Shown: positions 51,837 through 60,447 of the stretch, piece after piece
How the letters are laid out: each line of letters opens with the position of its first letter
Numbering within the stretch: position 1 is the stretch's first letter
NCBI RefSeq assembly: GCF_013362815.1
Contig: NZ_JABFVK010000065.1
Coordinates: 1-64,000, forward strand
DNA from: Hamadaea sp.
Lineage (GTDB): Bacteria > Actinomycetota > Actinomycetes > Mycobacteriales > Micromonosporaceae
Length of the DNA stretch: 64,000 bases
Direction: 5' to 3'
The notes under the pieces: generated by a model
The model's input: the letters and a program-made list of their open reading frames with translations, nothing else
Database searches by the model: none
What the model was told of the DNA's origin: nothing
Program-made: the position numbers and the translations under genes

Positions 51837-53654
51837 ATGTCCTTCCGCAGAGTGCTGAAGCGCCGGGCCGGTGCGCTACTACCAGCGACTCTGGCGGCAC
51901 TGTGCGCCACGCTTGGCACGGCTGTCCCCGCAGGCTGGGCCGCACCCGCCTATACCTTGGAGGAGCGGGCACTCGCGATCAGTTCGCCGTCACTCGTCTT
52001 CATCGAGGAGCTCTACACCGGTTATCTCCGGGACAAGACGACCCATACGGCTGTCGTGGCCTCGCCGATCACGTACGCCCGCCGATGCAGCGGCTTCGTC
52101 GTGAACTCCGACGGTTTCGTCGTGACACCGGCTTCGTGCGTCAAGCTGAGCGACGAGGCCATCCGGACCGGTGCGCTCTACGAGGCGGCAGAGATCCAGA
52201 TCAAGGCCGGAAAGCTTCAGCCCAACCAGGTAGACGGTTACGTGCAGGGGCACCGCCAGATCACGGAGTTCACCGGACTTTCCGCGGGAACCGAACCCGA
52301 AGCTCGCATCTTCGGGCAGATCAACGTGGCGACCGCCGGCCTGGCCGACAGCCCGGCGATCCCCGGGCAGCTGGTCGGTCTCCTGGAAAAGAATGACGTG
52401 GCCATCGTGAAGCTTCAGCAGGGCAACCTGCCGGCGGTGGAGCTACAGACCGGAGATCCCGCTAGCCAGGGAGCCGCCCTCCAGGCCCTGGGCTTCGCGA
52501 CGACCGACGCCGACGCGCGCAGCGCCGCGTTCACGCCGACCTCGAAGTCGGTGCAGGTCACCGGGACAGGCAAGATCGGAGAGCTGCCATTCAGCAAGAT
52601 CAACGGTGACCTCGGTCCCTATTCGAACGGCGGTATGGCCGTCGACAGCAGCGGCCGCGTCGTCGGAATGCTGAACTACGACTGGACGGCTCAGAATCCC
52701 GCGGTCCGCGCGATCACGCCAAGCTCCGCTATCGCCGAGGCACTGTCGAACGTGCAGCTCGCCAACACTCTGAGCGCCACCGACAAGCAGTATCGCGACG
52801 CCTTGGACGCGTACTTCCGCGGTGACTACAGTGCGGCGATCGCCCAGTTCGACAGCGTGATCGCGGCAGTGCCCGCCAACAAGACTGCCGCGGTATACCG
52901 GCAGCAGGCGATCGACCGTCAGAGCATCGAGGCGGATAGTTCGGCCATTCCCGTCTGGGTCTGGATCGCAGGTGCCGCGGTTGTCGTGATTCTGCTGGTC
53001 GGCATCATCGTCATGGCGATCCTGCTCGGTCGGCGCCGACGTCCGTCGGACGAGGCCGAGCTGCTCATTCCAGTTTCGCTTAACCCCTTCGCTCCGACCT
53101 CGAGCGCTCCGTTCTCCGCGCCACCCGGGCCTGGCCCCGCTGCGATCTACCCGGGTCCGCCCGGTGTGCCGGTGCCGATGCCCCCGTCGGTGAACCCCCA
53201 GCCGGAGTCGGCGAATCCCCAGTCGGCCCCGCCCGCGCAGCCCGTAGCCGCACCCGCGCAGCCCCTGCTGCCCGGACAGCATCCCGGAGGGCCGGCGTAC
53301 CCTCCGGCCGTGCCCGTGCATCCTCCAGCGGTGGCCGTACAGCATCCCGCCGCTGCTCAGCAGGCGGCCGGACCGGTGCCGCCCGCGGTTGGACCCGTGC
53401 AGCACCAGCCTCAACCCGTGCAGCACCAGCCTCAGCCTGTGCAGCACCAGCCTCAACCCGTACAGCACCCCGCTGGGCCGGTGCCGCCGGTAGCGTCACC
53501 GCCTATGCAGCCGGTCCCGCAACCTGTTCCTCCGGTCATGCCGGATCCCGCCGTGGAGAGCGGCGCGGCGCAGGAGTTGTTCGTCTGGCCGGACGAGGAG
53601 GACAACCTCCCGAACCAGCGTTCGGACGGCTACGACGGGACCCGCCGGACTTGA
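51837..53654 (+). CDS. Membrane-anchored degenerate trypsin-like protein with TPR-like segment and proline-rich tail
   Basis: About 605 residues. A signal peptide (RRAGALLPATLAALCATLGT) precedes a chymotrypsin-fold domain (about 50-300). SGFVVNSDGFVVTPASCVKL carries Ser where the catalytic His of the TAxHCV motif should be; Asp is kept in NDVAIVKL, and the Ser loop reads LGPYSNGGMAVD instead of GDSGGP. It is therefore probably a pseudoprotease. A TPR-like pair (DALDAYFRGDYSAAIAQFDS) and one membrane helix (about 377-398) follow, then a ~200-residue Pro/Gln tail inside the cell. ATG at 51837 has GGAG upstream. Convergent with DUF1501. Confidence 0.8.
   Translation: MSFRRVLKRRAGALLPATLAALCATLGTAVPAGWAAPAYTLEERALAISSPSLVFIEELYTGYLRDKTTHTAVVASPITYARRCSGFVVNSDGFVVTPASCVKLSDEAIRTGALYEAAEIQIKAGKLQPNQVDGYVQGHRQITEFTGLSAGTEPEARIFGQINVATAGLADSPAIPGQLVGLLEKNDVAIVKLQQGNLPAVELQTGDPASQGAALQALGFATTDADARSAAFTPTSKSVQVTGTGKIGELPFSKINGDLGPYSNGGMAVDSSGRVVGMLNYDWTAQNPAVRAITPSSAIAEALSNVQLANTLSATDKQYRDALDAYFRGDYSAAIAQFDSVIAAVPANKTAAVYRQQAIDRQSIEADSSAIPVWVWIAGAAVVVILLVGIIVMAILLGRRRRPSDEAELLIPVSLNPFAPTSSAPFSAPPGPGPAAIYPGPPGVPVPMPPSVNPQPESANPQSAPPAQPVAAPAQPLLPGQHPGGPAYPPAVPVHPPAVAVQHPAAAQQAAGPVPPAVGPVQHQPQPVQHQPQPVQHQPQPVQHPAGPVPPVASPPMQPVPQPVPPVMPDPAVESGAAQELFVWPDEEDNLPNQRSDGYDGTRRT
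53397..53465 (+). repeat. 21-bp tandem repeats in the proline/glutamine tail
   Basis: Units at 53397-53417, 53418-53438 and 53439-53459 begin GTGCAGCACCAGCCTCA, with a partial fourth from 53460. They encode VQHQPQP three times. In-frame repeat expansion in the tail of the degenerate protease, so repeat number probably varies between strains. Confidence 0.8.
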
Positions 53655-53660
53655 TCCGGA

Positions 53661-54914
53661 TCAGGCCTTCTTGATGAGGGGTATGGGCCGTAACTTGTGC
53701 CCCTCCAAGAAGCGCTCGGGATCGGGGTGAAGCACTGACTCGATAATCGATCCGAAGACGTCCCGGAAGTCCGTCGTCATCTTCAGATCGCCATCGTCCA
53801 AGTCGGTCAGAGATGGCTGTACGCCATGAAGTCCGCCGGCGACGTGCGGGCCGAGGACGAACATCGGACCAGCCGTACCGTGATCGGTGCCAAAGGCCGA
53901 GTTCGCCCTCACTCGACGACCGAACTCGCTGTAGACCACAACAGTCACGCGGCGCCCGGCCTGCGTCGCGGACAGCCGCTGGACGAAGGGCGTCAGGGCC
54001 TGGTCGAGTTCCCTGAGGAGCATCTCCTGCCCGGCCCGCTCCTGGGCGTGCAGGTCGAAGCCGCCGAGGCTGACGGAGTACACCCGGGTTCGCACGCCGG
54101 CCTCCACACAGCTGGCGACGAGATTCAACTGCGCCGCGAGTGCGCTTTCGCCTCCCGTGCCGGTCGCCGGGATCTCCTGCCGAGTTCCCGTGGACGGGCG
54201 CTCGGCTCGCTCTGCCTCGCGGACCAGGCGGTCGATGTCGAGGAGATCTCTGATCCCAGCGGCAGCCCGCGCCCCGATCATCGGTTCGCCCGGGACGACC
54301 TGACCCAGGCGAGCGAGCATGTCACTGGTGATCCCAGCGGGGAGCTGGAGACCGGAGACTCCGACGCTCACCCCCGACCGTTCCGCTCCGACGAGCAGTG
54401 GAGGCAACACCGGCTCGAAGCTGACCGCCGTTTCCAGCGGCCCCTTGACGGCGTCGAGCCAACGGCCGACCCAACCGGACTTGATCGGGTGTGCCGGTGA
54501 CGCCGTCTGCCATACGTCCATCGAGTGGAAATGGCTTCGGTCCGGTTGGGGATATCCCACCCCGAGGACGATCGCAAGCTGACCGTCGTCCCACAGCTTT
54601 TTCAGACCGACCAGGGCTGGATTGAGTCCCAAGGTGCCGTTCAGATCCAGAACCTGGCCCGAGGCGTACGCCAGCTCGGGCCGTGCCGACTGATAAGCGT
54701 CGTCACCGTGTGGGACGACGGTGGCCAGCCCGTCGTTGCCCCCGTAGAGCGTCACTACGACAAGCTTGTCCGGGTTGTCGCCGGGCTCCTCGGGGTCCTG
54801 CGCCTTCGCCCGATGGAGCAGGTCAGCCAAGCCGATGGCTGCGCCGAGACCGACGGCTCCCCCGCCGAGAACCCCGGAGGCGATCAGGAACTTGCGACGG
54901 GTGACGGCGTCCAT
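53661..54914 (-). CDS. DUF1501 domain-containing exported protein
   Basis: 417 residues. A Tat signal peptide (TRRKFLIASGVLGGGAVGLG) precedes the DUF1501 body, which has alkaline-phosphatase/sulfatase-like features: VVVTLYGGNDGLATVVPHGD, SHFHSMDVWQTA and TVVVYSEFGRRVRANSAF, then GTDHGTAGPMFVLG. The family is exported and of unknown activity. ATG at 54914 overlaps the DUF1800 stop by one base (TGATG); a longer frame to 55124 is spurious. The DUF1800-DUF1501 pair is a recurrent two-gene module in many bacteria. Confidence 0.92.
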   Translation of the reverse strand: MDAVTRRKFLIASGVLGGGAVGLGAAIGLADLLHRAKAQDPEEPGDNPDKLVVVTLYGGNDGLATVVPHGDDAYQSARPELAYASGQVLDLNGTLGLNPALVGLKKLWDDGQLAIVLGVGYPQPDRSHFHSMDVWQTASPAHPIKSGWVGRWLDAVKGPLETAVSFEPVLPPLLVGAERSGVSVGVSGLQLPAGITSDMLARLGQVVPGEPMIGARAAAGIRDLLDIDRLVREAERAERPSTGTRQEIPATGTGGESALAAQLNLVASCVEAGVRTRVYSVSLGGFDLHAQERAGQEMLLRELDQALTPFVQRLSATQAGRRVTVVVYSEFGRRVRANSAFGTDHGTAGPMFVLGPHVAGGLHGVQPSLTDLDDGDLKMTTDFRDVFGSIIESVLHPDPERFLEGHKLRPIPLIKKA

Positions 54915-56179
54915 CAGCTCACCATGTATTCGGGGCTCACCAGACCGAGGATCAGCCTGTGGCGGGGATTGGGCACGTCCTTCAACGCTTCGAATGTCCG
55001 GCTCGTCCAGGTCTCGACGGCCAGGACTTCGGCCAGGCCCTCGATGGACTGTGGAGCGCCGACCGCTTCGGCGAGTACGCCCGCCAGGCTCAACCGGATC
55101 TGAGTCGCACCGGTCGTCAGCCAAGCATTGCTATTGGGCCAGCCACCCACGCTCGGCGGGGCGAACGGCAGTTGTCCCAACGCCTCGAGACCGGCGACGA
55201 CCATGTCCTGAGCCGGCTTCGGCAGATCCCAGAGCCGCAATCCCAGCTGTCGCATGGCGCCCACCAGCCACTCGACTGGTTGTTTGGCCATCGTCCCCGA
55301 GGTCGCCAAGAACGCCTCGTCTTCGAACATCGCCCACAGCATCGACGGTCCGTACGGAAATGCCGTCAGCATGCGGTCGAGCACGGACTGCGGAATCGGA
55401 TCTATCGCCGAACCGTATCGGTACCACATCCGAGAGGCGATGAATCGTGGGCAGATCGGCTGCGACAGCAGGAAGTCGGTCAGCGACTGAGCATCGAAGT
55501 CACGTGTCACGCCGAGGATCGTCTTCGACCCGAAATCATGATCCTTGGCCGCGAAGTAGGAGCGCGCTCTGCCGTAGTCGACCTTCCACCCCGTCAGCGC
55601 GCGACCGGCATCCTTGACGTCCGCCTCGGTGTAGTTGCCAATGCCGAGGAGGAAGAGCTCCATCAGCTCCCGGCCCAGGTTCTCATTGGGCTTGGAACGG
55701 CTGTTGAGCTGACCGTCGAGCCAATGAATCAGGGCCGCGTCCGTCACCATCGTGCGGGCCATTTCCCTGAAGTCCTTTTTGCGTAACACCTGATGCTGGT
55801 TCAGCAGCAGCCGCGCGTCACGGACTTTCTTGACCGACGTCGCCCAGTGGCCGTGCCAGAAGAACGTCAGCTTCTCGAGTCCCTGATGATCGGCGACGAC
55901 GAGGCGATCGATCCACCAGCGAGTGATGCGCTGAATCGAGTCCTCACGCACGACATCAGCGGCTGCCGCTTCCTTCGCGGTCGGCGGACGCTTGAAGTAC
56001 GTGTACGGATCGACTGGCAACACCGGAAACGGCGCCCTGACAGCCCCGGCGTCGTCACCGGCGGGTGCCAGCAAATCGCGAAGTACGGCCGAATAGCCCG
56101 ATCGCTTCCCATTCGCCAGATCCGTTGCGGTTGGCCCGAATCCGGCCCGTCGCAACAGCAACGCGACGCTGTCGGTCAT
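54914..56179 (-). CDS. DUF1800 domain-containing protein
   Basis: 421 residues. Starts VALLLRRAGFGPTATDLANG and continues with ITRWWIDRLVVADHQGLEKL and the DUF1800 core TFFWHGHWATSVKKV, then ELMELFLLGIGNYTEADVKD and AGRALTGWKVDYGR. This family of unknown function is almost always paired with DUF1501; it has no obvious signal peptide. ATG start. The first gene of the pair, coupled to DUF1501 by a one-base overlap. Divergent from the exopolysaccharide cluster. Confidence 0.93.
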   Translation of the reverse strand: MTDSVALLLRRAGFGPTATDLANGKRSGYSAVLRDLLAPAGDDAGAVRAPFPVLPVDPYTYFKRPPTAKEAAAADVVREDSIQRITRWWIDRLVVADHQGLEKLTFFWHGHWATSVKKVRDARLLLNQHQVLRKKDFREMARTMVTDAALIHWLDGQLNSRSKPNENLGRELMELFLLGIGNYTEADVKDAGRALTGWKVDYGRARSYFAAKDHDFGSKTILGVTRDFDAQSLTDFLLSQPICPRFIASRMWYRYGSAIDPIPQSVLDRMLTAFPYGPSMLWAMFEDEAFLATSGTMAKQPVEWLVGAMRQLGLRLWDLPKPAQDMVVAGLEALGQLPFAPPSVGGWPNSNAWLTTGATQIRLSLAGVLAEAVGAPQSIEGLAEVLAVETWTSRTFEALKDVPNPRHRLILGLVSPEYMVS

Positions 56180-56347
56180 GCCTTAAGAATGTAGGCCACG
56201 AAGCCGAAGCGGCGAAACCGGCAATACGAACATGCTCGCTCCATCGCCGGCATGACCGGGACCACACCGACGACGGCCATGCGGGGCAAGACTTGCCATA
56301 CTCCGCAAACCGCCCAAGCGTTCCCACGGTCAGGTCAGGTCGGCCGA

Positions 56348-56376
56348 TTGGCGTTCCCCCACTGGTCAGTTATGGT
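56348..56376 (+). promoter_or_regulatory. Candidate promoter of the exopolysaccharide cluster
   Basis: TTGGCG (56348-56353), a 17-nt spacer and TATGGT (56371-56376) resemble a vegetative promoter, about 210 nt upstream of the first polysaccharide gene. The rest of the 406-bp gap (56180-56585) shows no gene, no clear hairpin and no repeat. Confidence 0.4.
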
Positions 56377-56585
56377 TACTGCCATTTGGCGCGAGCCATG
56401 TCGTGGCCACCGCATGCGGATGGGCCCGATTCACGGGTGGAAACAGGAGTGGAAGTGCGGTCCCTCACGGGTCAGCGCCGGGGCGACACCAGGCGAACTC
56501 ATCGCGGTCGCCCATCTCGGCAGAGCTCCGCCCGGCTGGTCAGCGTCTATCGGTTGACCGCCTTCGTCGATCCCTCCGTCCGCCC

Positions 56586-57896
56586 ATGACCCAGCCTGGA
56601 ACACTCTTCCTAGCGAAGATCAGCTCGTGGTGGGATGGTTCGTTGCTTCGCGCCATGTTGCTTGAGCCACGGCAGCGTCTGACCACATTGCTGCTTGCGA
56701 TATGCGTTGGCGCAGGTCCGATGGCGCTCGGCAACGACGACAAACGCATCTATGTCGGAATTGCACCGGATATCCCAACTGTCTACACGTACACCGTGGT
56801 GATCGCCGCCATCGCCCTCATCTACACGTTGCAGGCGCCAAGGCAGGATTGGCGTGGGCTGATCCCGTGGACTCCGTTCTTCGGCTGGATTCTGCTCATG
56901 TCTGTCTTCAGCTGGGGATTCTCGGCTCGGATGTCCTCGGGAATCCTTCACCTCACACTCGGTGCGGTCGTCTTCGCAATCGGAATCGCCGCGGCGAGAC
57001 GGGATCCGGATGGGGCCGTTCTCCCGTGGGCCTTTGCCGCGGTGGCGTGGATCCAGCTGTTGGCCATCGCATTCGCAGCCGTCGGTCTGCCTCTTCGCCA
57101 TATCACCGGACCGCAGGCTCCCGATCTCGTCGGCCGAGCGACCGGCTTGACCGCACACCCCGGCGAACTCGCCAAGGTGCTGTTTTTCTGCGCCATGTTC
57201 GCTCTCGTCCTCCCCCGCAGCACACGGAGCCAGCTGTGGGCATCACGGCTGACGCTCGGTGCGGCACTCCTGGGAATATCGCTCTCGCAGAGCCGCACCG
57301 GACTTGTCGGCGTACTTGTGTTGATCGTCGGATTCGCCGGACTGGAGGCAGTCGCTTCGGGCATTCGGCGTACGCATCTCATGATGCTGGGTGCGGCGGC
57401 GCTCCTCGGCCTGGTCTCGTTGCCATGGCTGATCGCGCGGTTCTCCGCCGATCCCACCGGCGGCGCACGGGGGCATCTCCTCGGGGTCGCCGCGCGCCTC
57501 ATCAGAGACCACTGGTGGAGCGGTCTCGGCCCCAACAACTACGTCGCCCTCGGCGGAGCCATCGACAAGCTCACGTCGTCAGGAGTACCGGTACACAACG
57601 CGCTCCTACTGAGCACGGCTGAACTCGGAGTGCTCGGATCGATGGCACTGTGGTTGCCATTCGTGATGGTCGTGGTCCGGGCCGTCTCCGGGGTCATTTC
57701 GTCGAAGGGCCGCGATCCAGCAGCTCGCGTCATTCTCGCGTCGCTTCCGGGGCTCCTATTGATTCTGCTCACCGGATGGGGTTTGTTGCAGGCGCCCGTA
57801 TACCTCATATTCGCTCTCGCCTTCGGCTATCTGGGTGCGCGAACGCAGCAGACCAGTGAAGAAGTGCCGAACCCACACCAGGGAGCCGCGTCCTGA
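56586..57896 (+). CDS. O-antigen ligase/polymerase-like membrane protein
   Basis: About 436 residues with about 11-12 membrane helices and a large periplasmic loop between about residues 265 and 345, the layout of the Wzy/WaaL (O-antigen ligase) family. Conserved-type residues lie in GRATGLTAHPGELAKVLF and in the loop DHWWSGLGPNNYVALGGAID, where the GxGxxxY-like pattern and the following VPVHNALLLSTAELG are characteristic. It would polymerise or ligate lipid-linked sugar repeats. ATG at 56586; its stop overlaps the flippase start (TGATG). Head of the polysaccharide cluster. Confidence 0.85.
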   Translation: MTQPGTLFLAKISSWWDGSLLRAMLLEPRQRLTTLLLAICVGAGPMALGNDDKRIYVGIAPDIPTVYTYTVVIAAIALIYTLQAPRQDWRGLIPWTPFFGWILLMSVFSWGFSARMSSGILHLTLGAVVFAIGIAAARRDPDGAVLPWAFAAVAWIQLLAIAFAAVGLPLRHITGPQAPDLVGRATGLTAHPGELAKVLFFCAMFALVLPRSTRSQLWASRLTLGAALLGISLSQSRTGLVGVLVLIVGFAGLEAVASGIRRTHLMMLGAAALLGLVSLPWLIARFSADPTGGARGHLLGVAARLIRDHWWSGLGPNNYVALGGAIDKLTSSGVPVHNALLLSTAELGVLGSMALWLPFVMVVVRAVSGVISSKGRDPAARVILASLPGLLLILLTGWGLLQAPVYLIFALAFGYLGARTQQTSEEVPNPHQGAAS

Positions 57897-59341
57897 TGAG
57901 TGCCGAACACGTGGGAGGCTCAGGCGGCAAACGAGTCACCCTGCTGATGTCCTCCGGTTTGCTGGGTCTCTCGCAGTTGGTGGCCCGGGTCAGCACGCTG
58001 GCTGTGATGGCTCTGCTCGTCCGCGGTGCGGGTACGGAAAGCGTCGGCTACTACGGCCTCGCGACCCTGGCCGCGTCGTTGATCGCCATCGGACTCTCCT
58101 TCGGCATGCCCACCTATTTGACGAGGCAGGTACCCGCGGCCCAGGTCCGCCCCGACGAGGTCGTCCGCATCCATGGTCTACGGCTCGTAGTCCTCACCGG
58201 AGCCGCCGCGGTCGCGTATCCCGTGTTGTCTGCCATGACCCCGTCCGCCATCCACCTCGGCTTCTTCCTGTTCTTCGTAGCCAGCCTGCTGGATCAGTGG
58301 AACGAGACCGCGTGGGTACTGGTCCGCGGCACGCCGAAGGCATGGAAGGAGCCGGTCGCCAACTCGACTACCAGTCTTGTGCTGGTCGCAGCGTGCGCGG
58401 CAGACCTCTGGCTGCTGGACGGCTTGACCTTCCTGAACGCCGCCGTTTATGCCGCCGTGACTGCGGCCGTTCGGGCGGGGATCGCCGCGGCCTTGGTCTT
58501 CCGGGGCCGGCCACGACGGATCAGCGACCCGCTGCGAGTGAAGCTCCACCTCCGGCAGTCGGTCCCCTATCTCGCCTCTGACCTCCTCGGACTGATCTAC
58601 TTCCGAGGCGACGTGCTGATCCTGACCACCTTCGTGGCCGCCGCCGAGGTCGGTGAGTACGTCTCCGCGACCGGGCTGATCAATCCAGCGGTTCAAGTGG
58701 CGGCCGCCATGAGTGTCGGCGCGTTGGCGTTCGCCGCGCCGAAAGCGTTCGCCGCGCACGCCGGGAGATCCGACCCGCGATCGATCTACCAATTCTTCCG
58801 GCTGACCGGGCTAGCGGCGTCCGGCGCCATCGGCCTCGGGCTGCCGATCGCCATCGCGATCCTGTTCGGCTCCAGCGGGATGCCGATTCTTCAGTTGTCG
58901 GTGATCCTCACGCTCTTCCTCTCGCTCCGTTTCGCCAACTTCGGTCTGTCGGCCATTCTCCTTGCGGAGGGCGGCGCCCCACGCCGCGTTCTAGTGCTAC
59001 TGGCGAGCATCGCGGTCAGTGTTCTGCTCAACCTGATGCTCGTCCGGCCCTTCGGGGCCGAGGGCTCGGCCTGGGCCGCGATGCTGACGGAGTTCGTCGT
59101 GGCGGTCTCCCTCGTCTGGGCGAGCCGTCAGCGCAGCCTCGTCCGGCCGGTGGCGATGACGCTCGTGGTGACCGCCGGGATGGCGGCCATGACCTTTGTC
59201 GCATTACAGGCTCTGACACCCCGACTGGCCGCCGTGGTGGTGGGCCTCTGTTACTTGACCTCGGCAGCGTGGAGCTTCGTCAGGCAACGCGGCCGTCGGC
59301 ACGCCCCTCGCATCCTGACGAACGCGGAGGAAGCAGCATGA
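57896..59341 (+). CDS. Polysaccharide flippase (Wzx/MATE-like)
   Basis: 481 residues with 13-14 predicted membrane helices spread evenly along the length. SVPYLASDLLGLIYFRGDVL and LILTTFVAAAEVGEYVSATG show the MOP-superfamily polysaccharide-export pattern, with charged residues in the membrane core. It would move undecaprenyl-linked repeat units across the membrane. ATG at 57896 overlaps the ligase stop (TGATG), and its stop overlaps the pyruvyl transferase start. The second gene of the exopolysaccharide operon. Confidence 0.9.
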   Translation: MSAEHVGGSGGKRVTLLMSSGLLGLSQLVARVSTLAVMALLVRGAGTESVGYYGLATLAASLIAIGLSFGMPTYLTRQVPAAQVRPDEVVRIHGLRLVVLTGAAAVAYPVLSAMTPSAIHLGFFLFFVASLLDQWNETAWVLVRGTPKAWKEPVANSTTSLVLVAACAADLWLLDGLTFLNAAVYAAVTAAVRAGIAAALVFRGRPRRISDPLRVKLHLRQSVPYLASDLLGLIYFRGDVLILTTFVAAAEVGEYVSATGLINPAVQVAAAMSVGALAFAAPKAFAAHAGRSDPRSIYQFFRLTGLAASGAIGLGLPIAIAILFGSSGMPILQLSVILTLFLSLRFANFGLSAILLAEGGAPRRVLVLLASIAVSVLLNLMLVRPFGAEGSAWAAMLTEFVVAVSLVWASRQRSLVRPVAMTLVVTAGMAAMTFVALQALTPRLAAVVVGLCYLTSAAWSFVRQRGRRHAPRILTNAEEAA

Positions 59342-60447
59342 AAACCGGCATCGTGGGCTGGTTTGGATCGGACAATCTCGGCGACGAGATCCTGCTCCAT
59401 TCGCTCATGCACAACGTGAGCGCCGCCGCCGGGGGCAGCGAGTTCGTGGTGTTCTCGCCCAATCCCGACCGTGTCGCGCAGCTGCACGGCGTCCAGACCG
59501 CGCCGATGCCGACATTGCGAGGGGGTGGACTGGCCGACCGGACCAAGCAGACCATCGCCCTTCTCCGGGAATGTGATCTGCTGGTCTTCGGCCCAGGCAC
59601 CGTTTTTCAGGAAAGGTCGCCGAACCTGCCTTGGCCAGGGACACTTCCGCTGTTCGCCCGCATCACCGGGATGGCGAAGTTCGCCCGGACGCCGGTCGCC
59701 GCGGTGGGTGTCGGCGTACGAGAGGGCGGCACCGCCTTCGGGCGGTCACTGCTGCGATCGTTCGGAACGGCCGCCCTGGCCGTCGGCACCCGGGATCGGC
59801 GTAGCGCGAACCACTTCGGCCCCAGAGCAGCCGTCATCGGCGACATGGCCTACGCCGTCGACCTGCCGGCCCCTGCCGCACCCGCGCTCCAGCCACGATT
59901 CGCGGTGTCGATGCGCCCCTTGGCCCCGGAAACTCAGAAATCGCTGACCGAGGCTCTACGCGGGTGTGCCGAGAGCCTGCAGGCCGATGGATGGGAGGGC
60001 GACTTCCTCGCCATGGCGTACGGGCGAGACGCGAACGGGGAGGACGACCGGGAAATCTACGCCGCCGACTTCGCTGCGGGCCTCGCCCTAGGCCGGAATC
60101 CTCTCGACAGCGATCAGCTCATACGTGAGTCGCTCGACTCCTGGCTCACTGGTCTCGGCGCGTATCGCGTCGTGCTGGGAACCCGCCTGCACGCCGCCCT
60201 CATGGCTGTCGCCATGGGTGTACCCACCGTCGCCATCGCGTACGAGCGGAAGGTACGCGACGCGTTCGTGGACCTCGGCTTGTCCGACTTCCTCGTCGGA
60301 CCGAACTGTACGGCGCGAGACCTCCGCGATGTGGCGTTGCGTGCCGCCGCCGCTCCAGAGGTGTTCGCCGAAGCGCGTACGCGGGTGATCCATCAGGGAT
60401 CGATCGCGCGTGATTTCATCGCCGCGATGGTGAAGAGGCTCCGCTGA
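59338..60447 (+). CDS. Polysaccharide pyruvyl transferase family protein
   Basis: 369 residues, GT-B-like fold of the CsaB/pyruvyl transferase family. It opens KTGIVGWFGSDNLGDEILLH, the family's Rossmann-start motif, with LLVFGPGTVFQERSPNLPWPG and, near the C terminus, YRVVLGTRLHAALMAVAMGV, the conserved R-LHA element. It would add pyruvate ketal groups to a polysaccharide sugar using phosphoenolpyruvate. ATG at 59338 overlaps the flippase stop by 4 bp. The substrate glycan is the one built by the neighbouring transferases, inferred. Confidence 0.9.
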   Translation: MKTGIVGWFGSDNLGDEILLHSLMHNVSAAAGGSEFVVFSPNPDRVAQLHGVQTAPMPTLRGGGLADRTKQTIALLRECDLLVFGPGTVFQERSPNLPWPGTLPLFARITGMAKFARTPVAAVGVGVREGGTAFGRSLLRSFGTAALAVGTRDRRSANHFGPRAAVIGDMAYAVDLPAPAAPALQPRFAVSMRPLAPETQKSLTEALRGCAESLQADGWEGDFLAMAYGRDANGEDDREIYAADFAAGLALGRNPLDSDQLIRESLDSWLTGLGAYRVVLGTRLHAALMAVAMGVPTVAIAYERKVRDAFVDLGLSDFLVGPNCTARDLRDVALRAAAAPEVFAEARTRVIHQGSIARDFIAAMVKRLR

